The notes: generated from the letters alone by a model not told the origin. Positions 34,949 to 43,769 are shown, counted from the first letter of the stretch. The stretch: DNA of 64,000 nucleotides from CAVVAY01 sp963746465 (GCA_963746465.1 CAVVAY010000007.1:1-64000); one strand, 5' to 3'. Numbers and translations are program-made.

Positions 34949-35409
34949 GACGTGCTCCTCTTCTTGGCGGTCTTCGTGGTGGTCTTGGTGGTGTTCTTCG
35001 GTGCGGCCTTCTTGGCTGCTGTCTTCTTGGCTGCCGGCTTCGTCGTGGGGGCCGTGGTGTGCAGGACCTCGGCTGCGTGCTCGGCGCGGAACGACTCGTA
35101 CACGTCGATCAGCACCCGCTTGTGCCGTTCGCCGATGGTCGGGTCCGCGAGCACCGCGCCCACGACGTTGCCGGCCTCGCGCTCGTCGAGGATGCCGGCC
35201 CGCACGTACAGGGTCTCTGCGGAGATCCGCAGGCCCTTGGCGATCTGCGACAGGATCTCGGCACTGGGCTTCTTGAGGCCGCGTTCGATCTGGCTCAGAT
35301 AGGGGTTGGACACCCCGGCCGACTTCGCCAGCTGGCGCAGGGACACCTGCGTCGACTCGCGCTGCTCGCGGATGTAGTCACCCAACGAGCTGACCTTCAG
35401 CGTTGCCAT
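34945..35409 (-). CDS. XRE-family HTH regulator with Lys-rich tail
   Basis: A 154-residue protein. Residues about 10-65 are a Cro/C1-type helix-turn-helix (VSLRQLAKSAGVSNPYLSQI, ERGLKKPSAEILSQIAKGLR). Residues 75-115 are helical (EAGNVVGAVLADPTIGERHK), and the last ~40 residues are a Lys/Thr/Ala tail (KPAAKKTAAKKAAPKNTTKT). The tail resembles that of the next protein, the HbhA-like gene, which it overlaps by four bases. Such HTH-HbhA pairs recur in actinobacteria and suggest a regulator with its target or partner. The gap upstream to the divergent gene is 125 bases. Confidence 0.85.
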   Translation of the reverse strand: MATLKVSSLGDYIREQRESTQVSLRQLAKSAGVSNPYLSQIERGLKKPSAEILSQIAKGLRISAETLYVRAGILDEREAGNVVGAVLADPTIGERHKRVLIDVYESFRAEHAAEVLHTTAPTTKPAAKKTAAKKAAPKNTTKTTTKTAKKRSTS

Positions 35410-35534
35410 GACTCCTTCCTACCCCACGTGCTAACTGGAGCAAGCACTCAGCAAGCACATTTCGGGGTGACACCGCTCACACGTGTCCCAGGTCACACCT
35501 GGCACACTCGGCAGACCGGCAGAGGGAGAGACGC

Positions 35535-35942
35535 ATGGCGAACGGCAACGGCACCAAGAGTGACCCCTGGATCCTCCGGACCCCGCCCGGCGCCGGCGAG
35601 TACACGATGTACCGCGACGAGGAGGCCGACCCGCCGGCCCTGGTGTGCCAGGTGGGCGGCACCAAGCTGACCTACCAGCTGCGGGCGATCGACGACCTGC
35701 ACGCCTGGCTGCGCGAACAGGGCGACTGGGTGCCGCTGGGGGCAGCAGACGAGAAGAAGGACGCGGCTCCCGGCACCGTCGAGGCCTGGGCCCGGGACGA
35801 GAAGAACCCGGTCGGCGGCTGGTACGGCTTGCGCAAGGGCTACCGGGGCCGGTTCGGCATGTACCTGCCGCCCTTGCTCGAGGCGCTCGGGCTGGCCGAG
35901 CTGACCCACGACGCGCGCAACAACCGCATCCGCGCGATCTGA
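35535..35942 (+). CDS. Conserved actinobacterial protein, function unknown
   Basis: A 135-residue soluble protein. It opens MANGNGTKSDPWILRTPPGA and contains EYTMYRDEEADPPALVCQVG, LRAIDDLHAWLREQGDWVPL and GGWYGLRKGYRGRFGMYLPP, a set of phrases I remember as highly conserved in actinobacteria without a named function. Lengths and ends are normal, with AGAGGGAGAG upstream of the ATG. It diverges from the XRE gene and is convergent with the S51-like fusion gene. Confidence 0.75.
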   Translation: MANGNGTKSDPWILRTPPGAGEYTMYRDEEADPPALVCQVGGTKLTYQLRAIDDLHAWLREQGDWVPLGAADEKKDAAPGTVEAWARDEKNPVGGWYGLRKGYRGRFGMYLPPLLEALGLAELTHDARNNRIRAI

Positions 35943-35967
35943 CCGTCACCCCGGACCGGGGCCGCGA

Positions 35968-37224
35968 TCAGGGCGTCAGGCTCCACGAGGTGCCGTCGGC
36001 AGCGTCGCGCACCTCGACGCCCGCCCCGACGAGCCGGTCGCGGACCAGGTCGGAGGTCGCGAAGTCCTTCGCGTCCCGCGCTGCGGCCCGGACGGCGAGC
36101 AGCGCGTCGACGAACGGCGCCACCTGGTCGGCGGGGTCGGCGGCCCCGCGCTCGGCCAGCTCGCCCAGCCGCACCACGAGGGCTCGCAGCACCCGGCGCG
36201 CCTCGGCGGCGTCGTCGCTCTGCAGGGTGTCGGACTGCCAGTCGGCCAGCGCCTTCTCCAGCCCGAGCACCGCGGCGACGCAGCCGTCGACGTCCCGCCG
36301 TACCAGCGCCGCCTCGAAGGCGGTGCGCGCGTGGTCGGCCTCGGCCCGCAAGGACAACGCCGGCCCGGACTCGTCGGCGTCCGGCCCGGCGTCCACCGGA
36401 CGCTCCGCCGGTGCGGTGATGCCGACGTCGCCGACCTGCTCGCCGCGCAGCATCGCGGACAGCGCGTCCAGCCCCATCGACTCGCCGGCCGCGAAGGTCC
36501 GGTCGGCGCCGCGGCGGCGGACGGTCATCACGCCGTTGCCGGCGACGGTGATGGTGCGCGCCTCGACGTCGACGACGAACGCGGTGTGCTCGTCGACGCC
36601 CAGCACGCCGACACCGTCGGGCAGCTGCTCCTCGAGCGCCGCGAGCCGCTCCTCGCCGAGATAGCAGAACCGGGTGTCGTGGGTCGCGCCCTCCTTGTTG
36701 TCGTAGTGCGGCACCACGGCCGCGGCGACACCGGTCAGCGTCCCGAGCAGGTCGAGGCCCTCGACCCACGCCGCGTCCTCGCCCGCCTTGTAGATCTCGT
36801 AGACCGGCACGGCGTGGCTGCCCATGGTCAGGGCCGCGGCGCTGCCCAGCACGACGGTCCCGCCCCGGCGTACGACACCGGCGAGCGCAGCCGGCACCGG
36901 CGTGCCACGCCACCGGCGCAGGGCGTACGTCGGGCTGCCCGGCCCGGCGAAGGCCCACGACGCACGGTCGAGCAGGGCCAGCGACTTCTCCTCCTGCGCC
37001 GAGCCGTCGGACCCCGACCACAGCGCGACCTCGACGTCGCGGCCCAGGCTCTGCGCGAAGTAGCCCTGGGTGCGGGTCACCAGCTCGGCCCGGTTGGTCT
37101 GGAAGGCGAACGGGGTGTCCAGCATCACCGCGGGGCCGGGCGGGCAGGCCGCGAACACCTCGCGGTGCACCCGCACCATGGTCGGCGCCGTCTCGCCGGA
37201 CCCCATCACGACGAGCCGGCTCAC
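35968..37224 (-). CDS. Peptidase S51-like domain fused to a CysS-like C-terminal domain
   Basis: A 418-residue two-part protein. The first ~270 residues resemble class-I-glutaminase/peptidase S51 (cyanophycinase-like) folds: LVVMGSGETAPTMV, WAFAGPGSPTYALRRW, and GTVVLGSAAALTMGSHAVPV where the nucleophile Ser is expected. GVDEHTAFVVDVE is the acid-site region. The last ~140 residues match the C-terminal segment of cysteinyl-tRNA synthetase (DALLAVRAAARDAKDFATSD, then VRDRLVGAGVEVRD, WSL near the end), which can be aligned with the same region of CysS at 18.0 kb. The GTG at 37224 overlaps the stop of the hydrolase gene. Substrate and any tRNA link are unknown. Confidence 0.82.
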   Translation of the reverse strand: MSRLVVMGSGETAPTMVRVHREVFAACPPGPAVMLDTPFAFQTNRAELVTRTQGYFAQSLGRDVEVALWSGSDGSAQEEKSLALLDRASWAFAGPGSPTYALRRWRGTPVPAALAGVVRRGGTVVLGSAAALTMGSHAVPVYEIYKAGEDAAWVEGLDLLGTLTGVAAAVVPHYDNKEGATHDTRFCYLGEERLAALEEQLPDGVGVLGVDEHTAFVVDVEARTITVAGNGVMTVRRRGADRTFAAGESMGLDALSAMLRGEQVGDVGITAPAERPVDAGPDADESGPALSLRAEADHARTAFEAALVRRDVDGCVAAVLGLEKALADWQSDTLQSDDAAEARRVLRALVVRLGELAERGAADPADQVAPFVDALLAVRAAARDAKDFATSDLVRDRLVGAGVEVRDAADGTSWSLTP

Positions 37225-38084
37225 GTCAGCACCCCGTCGGCCCGGGCGGCGAGGGTGAGCAGGTCGTCGGCCATCCGGGACGGGTGCTGGGCGTGCAGGT
37301 CGTGGTGCGCGCCGACGTACAGGGAGGTGGTCGAGTCGGGCAGCAGCGACGCGGCGGTGTCGACGCCCTCGTGCGCCTCGTCCTCGGTGGCGACTGCAGC
37401 CGCGATGAGGGTGGGCACCTGCACCCGCGGGAACAGCGGCCGCGGGTCCTCCGACCACAGCGAGTGCAGGATCTCGCGGTGGTGGTCGCGGGTCAGCCGG
37501 GCGGTCGCGAAGCCGTCCGGGCCCTCGACCAGGTTGGCGACCTGCGCGTCGACACCCTCGGCCGGGAAGTCCGGCAGCCAGTCGCGGAACCGCTCGCGCA
37601 GCTCGGCGAGGGTCAGCCCCTGCGGCACCTGCGGCGCCAGCTCGGCCCAGCACTGCTCGAAGGTCGGGTAGCGCTGTCCGAGCCAGATCCAGCCGCCGTC
37701 GACGAGGGCCAGCCCGGCGACCCCGCCGTGCTCGGCGGCCAGCGTGAGGACCACGTTGCCGCCCCAGGACTGGCCGGCCACGACCGGCGCGCGCTCGCCG
37801 GTGAGACCGAGCTCGGTGCACAGCGCCGCGAGGTCGGCCGCGCACTGCGCCGTCGAGTAGCCGTCAGCAACCTGCTCGGACCGGCCGTGGCCGCGCTGGT
37901 CGACCGCGACGACCTGGTGACCGGCGGCGGCCAGCCGGCGGGCAGCGCCGTCCCACAACCGGGCGTTGGACGACAGCCCGTGCACCAGCAGGTAGGGGCG
38001 GCCGGAGCCATCAGCCCGGCGCAGGGCGAGCCGAGGCCCGCCGGGCAGGCGTACCTCGTCGTCACGCAGGGGGTCGGTGCTCAC
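37221..38084 (-). CDS. Alpha/beta hydrolase
   Basis: A 287-residue alpha/beta-hydrolase. YLLVHGLSSNARLWDGAARR is the oxyanion HG loop, VVAVDQRGHGRSEQ the DxRGHG strand, and VVAGQSWGGNVVLTLAAEHG the nucleophile elbow with Ser near 111. A closing His is in VGAHHDLHAQHP near residue 265. Substrate unknown; the cap region (WIWLGQRYPTFEQCWAELAP) resembles haloperoxidase/esterase-type enzymes. Its end overlaps the start of the S51-like fusion by four bases, so they form a pair. Confidence 0.85.
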   Translation of the reverse strand: MSTDPLRDDEVRLPGGPRLALRRADGSGRPYLLVHGLSSNARLWDGAARRLAAAGHQVVAVDQRGHGRSEQVADGYSTAQCAADLAALCTELGLTGERAPVVAGQSWGGNVVLTLAAEHGGVAGLALVDGGWIWLGQRYPTFEQCWAELAPQVPQGLTLAELRERFRDWLPDFPAEGVDAQVANLVEGPDGFATARLTRDHHREILHSLWSEDPRPLFPRVQVPTLIAAAVATEDEAHEGVDTAASLLPDSTTSLYVGAHHDLHAQHPSRMADDLLTLAARADGVLT

Positions 38085-38096
38085 GTCGACCCGACA

Positions 38097-39461
38097 CTAG
38101 GACCGCACGCCGACATCGGCGACCCTGCCCGCCAGCTCCCGGGCCGCCGGGTGCAGCGCCTCCGACCACGACGGGTGCGGGTGCACGTGGTCGGCGAGCA
38201 GGTCGGCCGTCACACCGGCGCGGACTGCCAGGGCGAGCTCGCCGGCCCAGCTCTCCGCGGCCGGAGCCACCACGGCGGCCCCGACCAGCGTTCCGTCGGC
38301 GTCAGCGAGCAGCTCGAGGCGCCCTGGCACCCGCGGCTGCTCGATGAAGGCCCGTGCGGTGCCCTCGACGTCGTACGCCGCCGTCACCAGTGGGCGCTCC
38401 GCCTGCTCCTCGGTCACGCCGACGCAGAAGACCGACGGGTCGGTGTAGACCACCCGCGGCACGGCGCGGTAGTCGGCGTCCCGGCCGCGGCCGAGCAGCT
38501 CGGCGACGACGATCTCGGCCTGGTAGCTCGCGGTGTGGGTGTACGGCGCGACGCCGGTGACGTCGCCGACGGCGAAGACGTCGGGCAGGGGGCCGTCCGC
38601 GCCCAGCACCCGGCACCGCGGGTCGACCCGCAGCGCTCCCTCGTCGGGCCGGACGCCGAGCGCGTCGAGGCCGAGGTCGTCGCCGCGCGGCCGCCGACCG
38701 CCGGCGACCAGCAGCCGGTCGCCCTCGACGACGTCGCCGCCCTCGAGGTGCAGGCGCAGGCCGGCATTGCTCGATTCGGCGCGGGTTGCCTCGGCGCCGA
38801 CGTGCACCACCACGCCGTCGGCGCGCAGGGCGTCGGCCAGCGTCTCGCCGACCCAGGGCTGCTCGGAGGCGAGCAGCCGTGGCGCGACCTCCACCAGCTC
38901 CACCGTGCTGCCGAGGCGGGCGAAGGCCTGCCCGAGCTCGACACCGACCGCGCCGCCGCCGAGCACCACCAGCCGCGCCGGCTGCTCGGTCGCGGACAGG
39001 GCGTCGGCGCTGGTCCAGGTGGGCACGTCGTCGATGCCCTCCACCGGAGGTACGACCGGCGTGCTGCCGGTCGCCACCACCAGGGCACGGGTCCAGCGCA
39101 GCCTGACCCGGTCACCCTCGGCCGTGACCACGTCGAGCGCGCCCGGCCCGGTGACGGTGGCGGTGCCGCGGAGCAGCCGGACGCCGGCCTCGACCAGGCC
39201 TTCGGCGGTGCCGGCGTCGTCGCGCTGCTCGGCGGCCGCGTCCCGTCGTCGTACGGCCTCGTCCCAGCCGACGCCGGCCGCGGCGGCGAGCAGCAGCGCC
39301 TTGCTCGGGATGCATGCGACGTAGGGGCACTCGCCGCCCACCCGGAACGCCTCCACGGCCACGACGTCGACACCGGCCTTCGCCAAGTCCTCGGCCACCG
39401 GCTGGCCGCCGGACCCGACGCCGAGCACCACCACCTCCGCGGACTGCTCACTCTCGGCCAT
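38097..39461 (-). CDS. FAD-dependent pyridine nucleotide-disulfide oxidoreductase (Lpd-like)
   Basis: A 454-residue flavoprotein. VVVLGVGSGGQPVAEDLAKA binds FAD, GGECPYVACIPSKALLL holds the redox cysteine pair (CxxxxC), LVVLGGGAVGVELGQAFARL binds NAD(P)H, and PDVFAVGDVTGVAPYTHTAS the second FAD strand. The dimer domain ends HVHPHPSWSEALHPAARELA, where the usual HxHPTxxE of lipoamide dehydrogenase is changed, so I do not call it Lpd. It belongs to the GGEC...AC subgroup, whose substrate is not known to me. GGGGGAGG seven bases before the ATG at 39461 marks the start. Confidence 0.85.
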   Translation of the reverse strand: MAESEQSAEVVVLGVGSGGQPVAEDLAKAGVDVVAVEAFRVGGECPYVACIPSKALLLAAAAGVGWDEAVRRRDAAAEQRDDAGTAEGLVEAGVRLLRGTATVTGPGALDVVTAEGDRVRLRWTRALVVATGSTPVVPPVEGIDDVPTWTSADALSATEQPARLVVLGGGAVGVELGQAFARLGSTVELVEVAPRLLASEQPWVGETLADALRADGVVVHVGAEATRAESSNAGLRLHLEGGDVVEGDRLLVAGGRRPRGDDLGLDALGVRPDEGALRVDPRCRVLGADGPLPDVFAVGDVTGVAPYTHTASYQAEIVVAELLGRGRDADYRAVPRVVYTDPSVFCVGVTEEQAERPLVTAAYDVEGTARAFIEQPRVPGRLELLADADGTLVGAAVVAPAAESWAGELALAVRAGVTADLLADHVHPHPSWSEALHPAARELAGRVADVGVRS

Positions 39462-39504
39462 GCTCACGCCTCCCCCTTTCTCGCCCACCAGGAGCGGGTT
39501 TCTT

Positions 39505-39557
39505 CATGATCGGAGCAGGTCGGCGCCAGCGGCTGGCACCAGGGCACTCCGATCATG
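39505..39557. repeat. Interspersed palindrome, copy 3 (looser); terminator
   Basis: CATGATCGGAG (39505-39515) and CTCCGATCATG (39547-39557) are perfect arms around an inner GCCAG-CGG-CTGGC stem. It shares the GATCATG core and ~53-base size with the copies at 31.9 and 59.5 kb, and lies between the asparaginase and oxidoreductase genes. Confidence 0.65.
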
Positions 39558-39568
39558 GTCTTTCCGGC

Positions 39569-40522
39569 TCAGATGACCGCGCGGACCGAGCCGACCGGGT
39601 GCCCGCCGCCGAGCAACGGGGACTCGGCCAGCTCGGCCAGCACCGGAGCGTCGACGCCGAGGGCCCGCAGGGCGGCGACCATCACCGGCGGCCGGGCCCG
39701 CTGCTGGCCGTCGTCGACCTTGAGCGCGACCACCCGTCCGTCCGGCAGCGCAGCGGCGTAGACGCCCTCGGCGCCGTCCTTGGCGATCAGCCCAGGGATG
39801 CCGGCGATCAGCTGTGTCACGTCGCGCCGGGTGCCGCCGAGCCACTCCGGGTGCGCCCTGATCGCCTCCGCGACCCGGTGCTCAGGGCTGCCGGCGGAGG
39901 CGGTGGCGATCGCGACGAACGCGCGGGCCAGCCCCGCGAGCGACATCGCGAACAGCGGCGCGCCGCAGCCGTCGACGCCGGTGGCCGGGATCGTCTCGCC
40001 GGCCAGCCGCTGCACGGTCGCCCGCAGCTGCTGCTGGAGCGGGTGGTCGGCGTCGAGGTAGCTGTCGGTCGGCCAGCTGTTGGCGACGCAGGTGGCGAGC
40101 ATCGCCGCGTGCTTGCCCGAGCAGTTCATCAGCACCGGCGCCTGGTGCCCGCCGGCAGCGATCAGCGCGTGCTTCTCGGCCTCGTCGACCGGCCAGTCCG
40201 GCGGAGTCTGCAGCGCGGTCTCGTCCAGGCCGGCCCGGGCGAGCACCCGGCGTACGCCGTCGATGTGGAACGGCTCGCCGGAGTGGCTCGCGCAGGCCAG
40301 CGCGAGCAGCTCGCCGTCCAGCTCGAGCCCGGCCTCGACCATGCCGACGGCCTGCATCGGCTTGTTCGACGAGCGCGGGAAGATCGCGGCGTCCGGGTCG
40401 CCGAGGGCGAGTACCCGGCTGCCGTCGGCGGCCAGCGCCAGCACGCTGCCGCGGTGGTGGCCCTCGACGAAGCCGGACCGGACGACGTCGGCGAGAAGGG
40501 CGGATCGGTCGGCGGCTGGCAC
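39569..40522 (-). CDS. Asparaginase (AnsA-like, PF06089 type)
   Basis: A 317-residue enzyme of the beta-lactamase-like asparaginase family found in Rhizobium and actinobacteria, which hydrolyses L-asparagine to aspartate. FPRSSNKPMQAVGMVEAGLE carries the SxxK-like motif (Ser-Ser-Asn-Lys), VLMNCSGKHAAMLATCV a second conserved Ser-Gly-Lys, and LIAKDGAEGVYAAALPDGRV a third. No signal peptide, so cytoplasmic. TAGGGT at 40530-40535, seven bases before the GTG, points to a leaderless mRNA. It follows rsiG on the minus strand after 24 bases. Confidence 0.88.
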   Translation of the reverse strand: MPAADRSALLADVVRSGFVEGHHRGSVLALAADGSRVLALGDPDAAIFPRSSNKPMQAVGMVEAGLELDGELLALACASHSGEPFHIDGVRRVLARAGLDETALQTPPDWPVDEAEKHALIAAGGHQAPVLMNCSGKHAAMLATCVANSWPTDSYLDADHPLQQQLRATVQRLAGETIPATGVDGCGAPLFAMSLAGLARAFVAIATASAGSPEHRVAEAIRAHPEWLGGTRRDVTQLIAGIPGLIAKDGAEGVYAAALPDGRVVALKVDDGQQRARPPVMVAALRALGVDAPVLAELAESPLLGGGHPVGSVRAVI

Positions 40523-40529
40523 GCCCGCG

Positions 40530-40535
40530 ACCCTA
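40530..40535 (-). promoter_or_regulatory. -10 box, leaderless asparaginase promoter
   Basis: TAGGGT on the minus strand seven bases before the GTG. It lies in the short gap after the RsiG stop, so asparaginase has its own promoter although it is packed behind that gene. Confidence 0.5.
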
Positions 40536-40546
40536 CGGCTGCAGCC

Positions 40547-41095
40547 TTAGCGCTCGGCGAGGAGGTCGTCGACGGAGGCGGCGCCGCTCTTGTAGCGGGC
40601 GGCGACCTCGGCGGTCAGCGCGTCCATCACGACCTGCACGGCGCGACGGTCGTCGGAGACGGCCTGCTCGAACTCCTCGAGCCGGCCCAGCGACTCGCGC
40701 ACCTCGTCGTCGGAGTGTCCCTCGACGTCGGAGACGCCGACGTCGGCGATCAGCTGCTCGACCGACCTACGGTGCTCGTCGACCCGGGACGGCTCGACCC
40801 GCAGGTAGCGGCCCAGGCCGTGGTCGCTGCGCCCGGAGTCGGCCAGGACGGCGGACAGGTGCTCGAAGATCTTCTCGCCACCGCCGGACCGGCGGGCCAG
40901 CTCGGCGCGCAGGATGTCCATCCGGCCCTGCAGCATCCGGCGCAGGTAGGACAGGTCGGCCTCCTCCTGCTCGGCCTCGCGGCGGCGGGACCGCAGCTCG
41001 TCGAGGTCGAGGTCGCCGAGGTCGTCGGCGAAGCCCTCGGCCAGCACCTTGTCGATGCGGCGGCGGCCGTTCGGGTAGGGCTCGTGCTGGCTCAT
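40547..41095 (-). CDS. rsiG: RsiG-type c-di-GMP-binding anti-sigma factor
   Basis: A 182-residue all-helical protein. It carries two exact copies of the c-di-GMP signature E(X3)S(X2)R(X3)Q(X3)D known from Streptomyces RsiG: EADLSYLRRMLQGRMD in the first half and EQAVSDDRRAVQVVMD near the C-terminus. RsiG holds the sigma factor WhiG inactive when charged with c-di-GMP. This predicts a WhiG-like sigma factor elsewhere in the genome and c-di-GMP control of development or motility. GGGGAG five bases before the ATG, and an ATGA overlap with the BKACE gene upstream, fix the start. The C-terminal tail (GAASVDDLLAER) is short. Confidence 0.85.
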   Translation of the reverse strand: MSQHEPYPNGRRRIDKVLAEGFADDLGDLDLDELRSRRREAEQEEADLSYLRRMLQGRMDILRAELARRSGGGEKIFEHLSAVLADSGRSDHGLGRYLRVEPSRVDEHRRSVEQLIADVGVSDVEGHSDDEVRESLGRLEEFEQAVSDDRRAVQVVMDALTAEVAARYKSGAASVDDLLAER

Positions 41096-41949
41096 CGGGA
41101 CTCCCCTGCGGTCACGGACGTGCGGTCCTTGACGCGCAGCAGTGCGCGCGCCTCGTCGGTGGTCATCGGCGGCCGCTGGGCCAGCCGGGCGAGCTCGGCG
41201 GCCCGGGCCACCAGCTCCTCGTTGCCGGTCACCGGGCGGCCCTTGGCGAAGGTCAGCGTGTCCTCCATGCCGACCCGCAGGTGGCCGCCGGCCGCGAGCG
41301 CGGCCAGGGCCACCGGCAACGACGTACGGCCGATGCCGGTCGCCGACCAGGAGCAGCCGGCCGGCAGCGCGGCCACGGCCGCGACGAGGGCCTCGGCGGT
41401 GCCCGGCATGCCGCCCGGGACGCCCATCACCAGGTCGCAGTGCACCTGCCCGCCGTACGGCGCCCCGTAGGTGTCCAGGAGCCGGTGCATCGCGGTCACG
41501 TGGCCGAGGTCGAACAGCTCGAACTCCGGGACCACCTCGGCGGCCTGGGTGCGCTGGTAGAGCTCGGCCATGAACGGCCAGGGGTTGGAGAACACGTCGT
41601 CGCCGAAGTTGACCGTGCCGCAGGTCAGCGAGCAGGAGTCCGGGGCGGCCTCGAGCACCCGCAGCCGGTTCTCCAGGGGGTCGGTGACCGCCCCGCCGGT
41701 GCTCAGCTGGACGACCAGCGAGGTGGCCTCGCGCAGCGCCTCGACGGTCGCCCGCAGCCGGCCCAGGTCGAGCGTGGGCCGGGCGTCGTCGTCCCTGATG
41801 TGGACGTGCACCAGGCCGGCGCCGGCCGCCTCGCAGGCCTGCGCGGTGGCGACCAGCTCGTCCAGCGTGACCGGGAGCGCCGGAGCGTCGGCCTTCGCGG
41901 TCTCGGCCCCGGTCGGGGCGACCGTGATCAGCGTGCGAGCAGGTGCCAC
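41092..41949 (-). CDS. BKACE-family beta-keto acid cleavage enzyme (DUF849)
   Basis: A 285-residue TIM-barrel enzyme that uses acetyl-CoA to cleave beta-keto acids (3-keto-5-aminohexanoate in the founding case). GAGLVHVHIRDDDARPTLD has the zinc HxH pair, VQLSTGGAVTDP the substrate loop, FELFDLGHV the third region and LRVGMEDTLTFAKGRPVTGN the closing motif with the conserved Glu. Keto-acid specificity is unknown. A weak -10-like CACGAT lies six bases before the GTG. Its stop overlaps the rsiG start, which couples an enzyme and an anti-sigma factor that have no obvious link. Confidence 0.9.
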   Translation of the reverse strand: MAPARTLITVAPTGAETAKADAPALPVTLDELVATAQACEAAGAGLVHVHIRDDDARPTLDLGRLRATVEALREATSLVVQLSTGGAVTDPLENRLRVLEAAPDSCSLTCGTVNFGDDVFSNPWPFMAELYQRTQAAEVVPEFELFDLGHVTAMHRLLDTYGAPYGGQVHCDLVMGVPGGMPGTAEALVAAVAALPAGCSWSATGIGRTSLPVALAALAAGGHLRVGMEDTLTFAKGRPVTGNEELVARAAELARLAQRPPMTTDEARALLRVKDRTSVTAGESR

Positions 41950-43326
41950 CCGGGCATCGTGTCACGTCCCGGGCGTACGCCGGAGGTGAGTCGGGCGATC
42001 GAGCCTGCCGACTAGCACGAACTGGTGCCCGGGGCGCGCTCAACACTCCGGCCGGTCCTGCCGATGCGAAGGAGGAACCGGGAGCGTTGCCATGGGCGGC
42101 CCACCCGGGTGGACCTGTCACGCGTTGACCAGACTCGGGGAAGGAGGTAGCTCGTGCCTGAGGGTGCCCTCCTCACCCACACCGTCGAGGCCGTGCTGCA
42201 CGAACTGGCGGACTCCGGCGCTACCGGCTGCCTCCTTGTCCGTGACCAGGAGGGCGACGAGGCCGAGGTCTACCTCCGGGACGGCCAGGTCTACGCCGTC
42301 ACCGTGCCTGGTCGCCGGGTGATGCTCGGCGTCCGCCTGATGTCCCGCGGCGCGCTCACCCCCGAGGCCCTCGCCGAGGCGCTGGAGATCCAGCGCACCG
42401 AGCTGCAGGGGTGGCGGCTGGGCGAGCTGCTGGTGCACCTGGGCTACGTCGAGCTCTCGGTGGTCGAGGAGTTCGTCGTCGAGCACCTCAAGGACGCTCT
42501 GACCGACCTGCTGGGCTGGCCGGTGGCCGCCTGGAAGTTCCGCAAGAACAAGAAGACCCGCCAGGACGTCGCCCCGCCGACCCCGGTGGCCGAGCTGTTC
42601 GACGACCTGCGGCACCGCGCGACGACCTGGGAGACCATCCTCGACGCGACCGGCGGGCCGGACACCGTGCCGACCCTGGCGGCGGCCTCGCCGTCCGACG
42701 AGGTCGCCCTCGGCCCGAACGAGTGGGCCCTGCTCTGCAAGGTGGACGACACCCGCAGCGTGACCGAGCTGGCCGGCGAGTGCGGGTTCACGCTGTTCGA
42801 GGCCGGCCAGGTGGTCATGCGCCTGGTCGAGGCCGGGCTGGTGGCCGTGCAGCGGCAGCCGGTCGAGGTGGCCGAGGTGGAGCCCGCCGATGACAGCGGG
42901 GTCGAGCTGGTGCTGCCGGTCGTCGCGCTGGAGGAGCTGGAGGCCCGCGAGGCGGCCGAAGCACAGGCGGCGCAGGCCGAGCAGGAGGCCAAGGAGGCCA
43001 AGGCAGCGCGAGCCGAGGAGGCCAAGGAGGCCAAGGCAGCGCGGGCCGCCCAGGAGGCGCTGGAGGCTCAGGAGCGCGCCGAGGCGCTGGAGCGCGAGCG
43101 GGCCGAGCAGGAGGCGCTGGAGCGCGCCGCCGCCGACGAGGCCGTGGAGCGCGCCGAGGCGCTGGCCCGGGAGGCCCGCGAGGCCCAGGAGCGCGCCGAG
43201 CAGGCGGAGCGGGACCGGGCCGAGACACTGGCGCGGGCGGCCGAGGAGGAGCGTGAGCGCGCGGAGGCCGCGGCCCGCGAGGCCGCGGAGCGCACCGAGC
43301 AGGAGAGCGGAGGCCGCGGAGCGGCC

Positions 43327-43493
43327 GAGCAGGAGGAGCGTGAGCGGGTCGAGGCGCAGGAGCGCGCCGAGGCCGAGGCCGGGAGGCCCGCGAGGCTGCG
43401 GAGCGGGCCGAGCAGGAAGAGCGCGAGCGGGTCGAGGCGCAGGAGCGCGCCGAGGCCGAGGCCCGGGAGGCCCGCGAGGCTGCGGAGCGGGCC
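43327..43493 (+). repeat. Two tandem copies of an 84-base coiled-coil unit, first copy 83 bases
   Basis: Units begin at 43327, 43410 and (partial) 43494 with GAGCAGGA. The second is 84 bases (28 codons). The first is 83 because GCCGGG replaces GCCCGGG near 43378-43383. This internal comparison locates the lost base in the DUF4388 gene. Confidence 0.85.
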
Positions 43494-43769
43494 GAGCAGG
43501 AAGAGCGTGAGCGGGCCGAGCAGGAGGCGCGCGAGCGCGAGGAGCGCCGGGCCGCTGCCGACGCCAAGCGGCTGGAAGAGGCCGAGATCCTGCACCGCGA
43601 GCTGGAGGCGCTGGCCACCAAGGAGGCCGCCGCCCGGGCCGAGCGTGCCGAGGCGCGCCGCCGGGCCCGCGAGGAGGAGAAGGCGCTTGCCGAGGCTGCC
43701 GCCGTCGAGGCCGCTGCCGTCGAGGAGCAGGCCCGCCGCGAGCAGGAGGCCGCTGAGCGCGTCGCCGCC

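Noticed and set aside
38097..39461. Lipoamide dehydrogenase or mycothione reductase
   Set aside because: The redox cysteine pair fits the fold, but the GGECPYVAC and HPHPSWSE motifs differ from those of both enzymes and no complex genes are near.
37284..39509. 741-codon plus-strand frame opposite hydrolase and oxidoreductase genes
   Set aside because: Both opposite genes have clear motifs; the frame has no recognisable domain and reflects codon bias.
39314..41470. 718-codon plus-strand frame across asparaginase and rsiG
   Set aside because: It is a shadow of three good minus-strand genes with overlapping starts and motifs.
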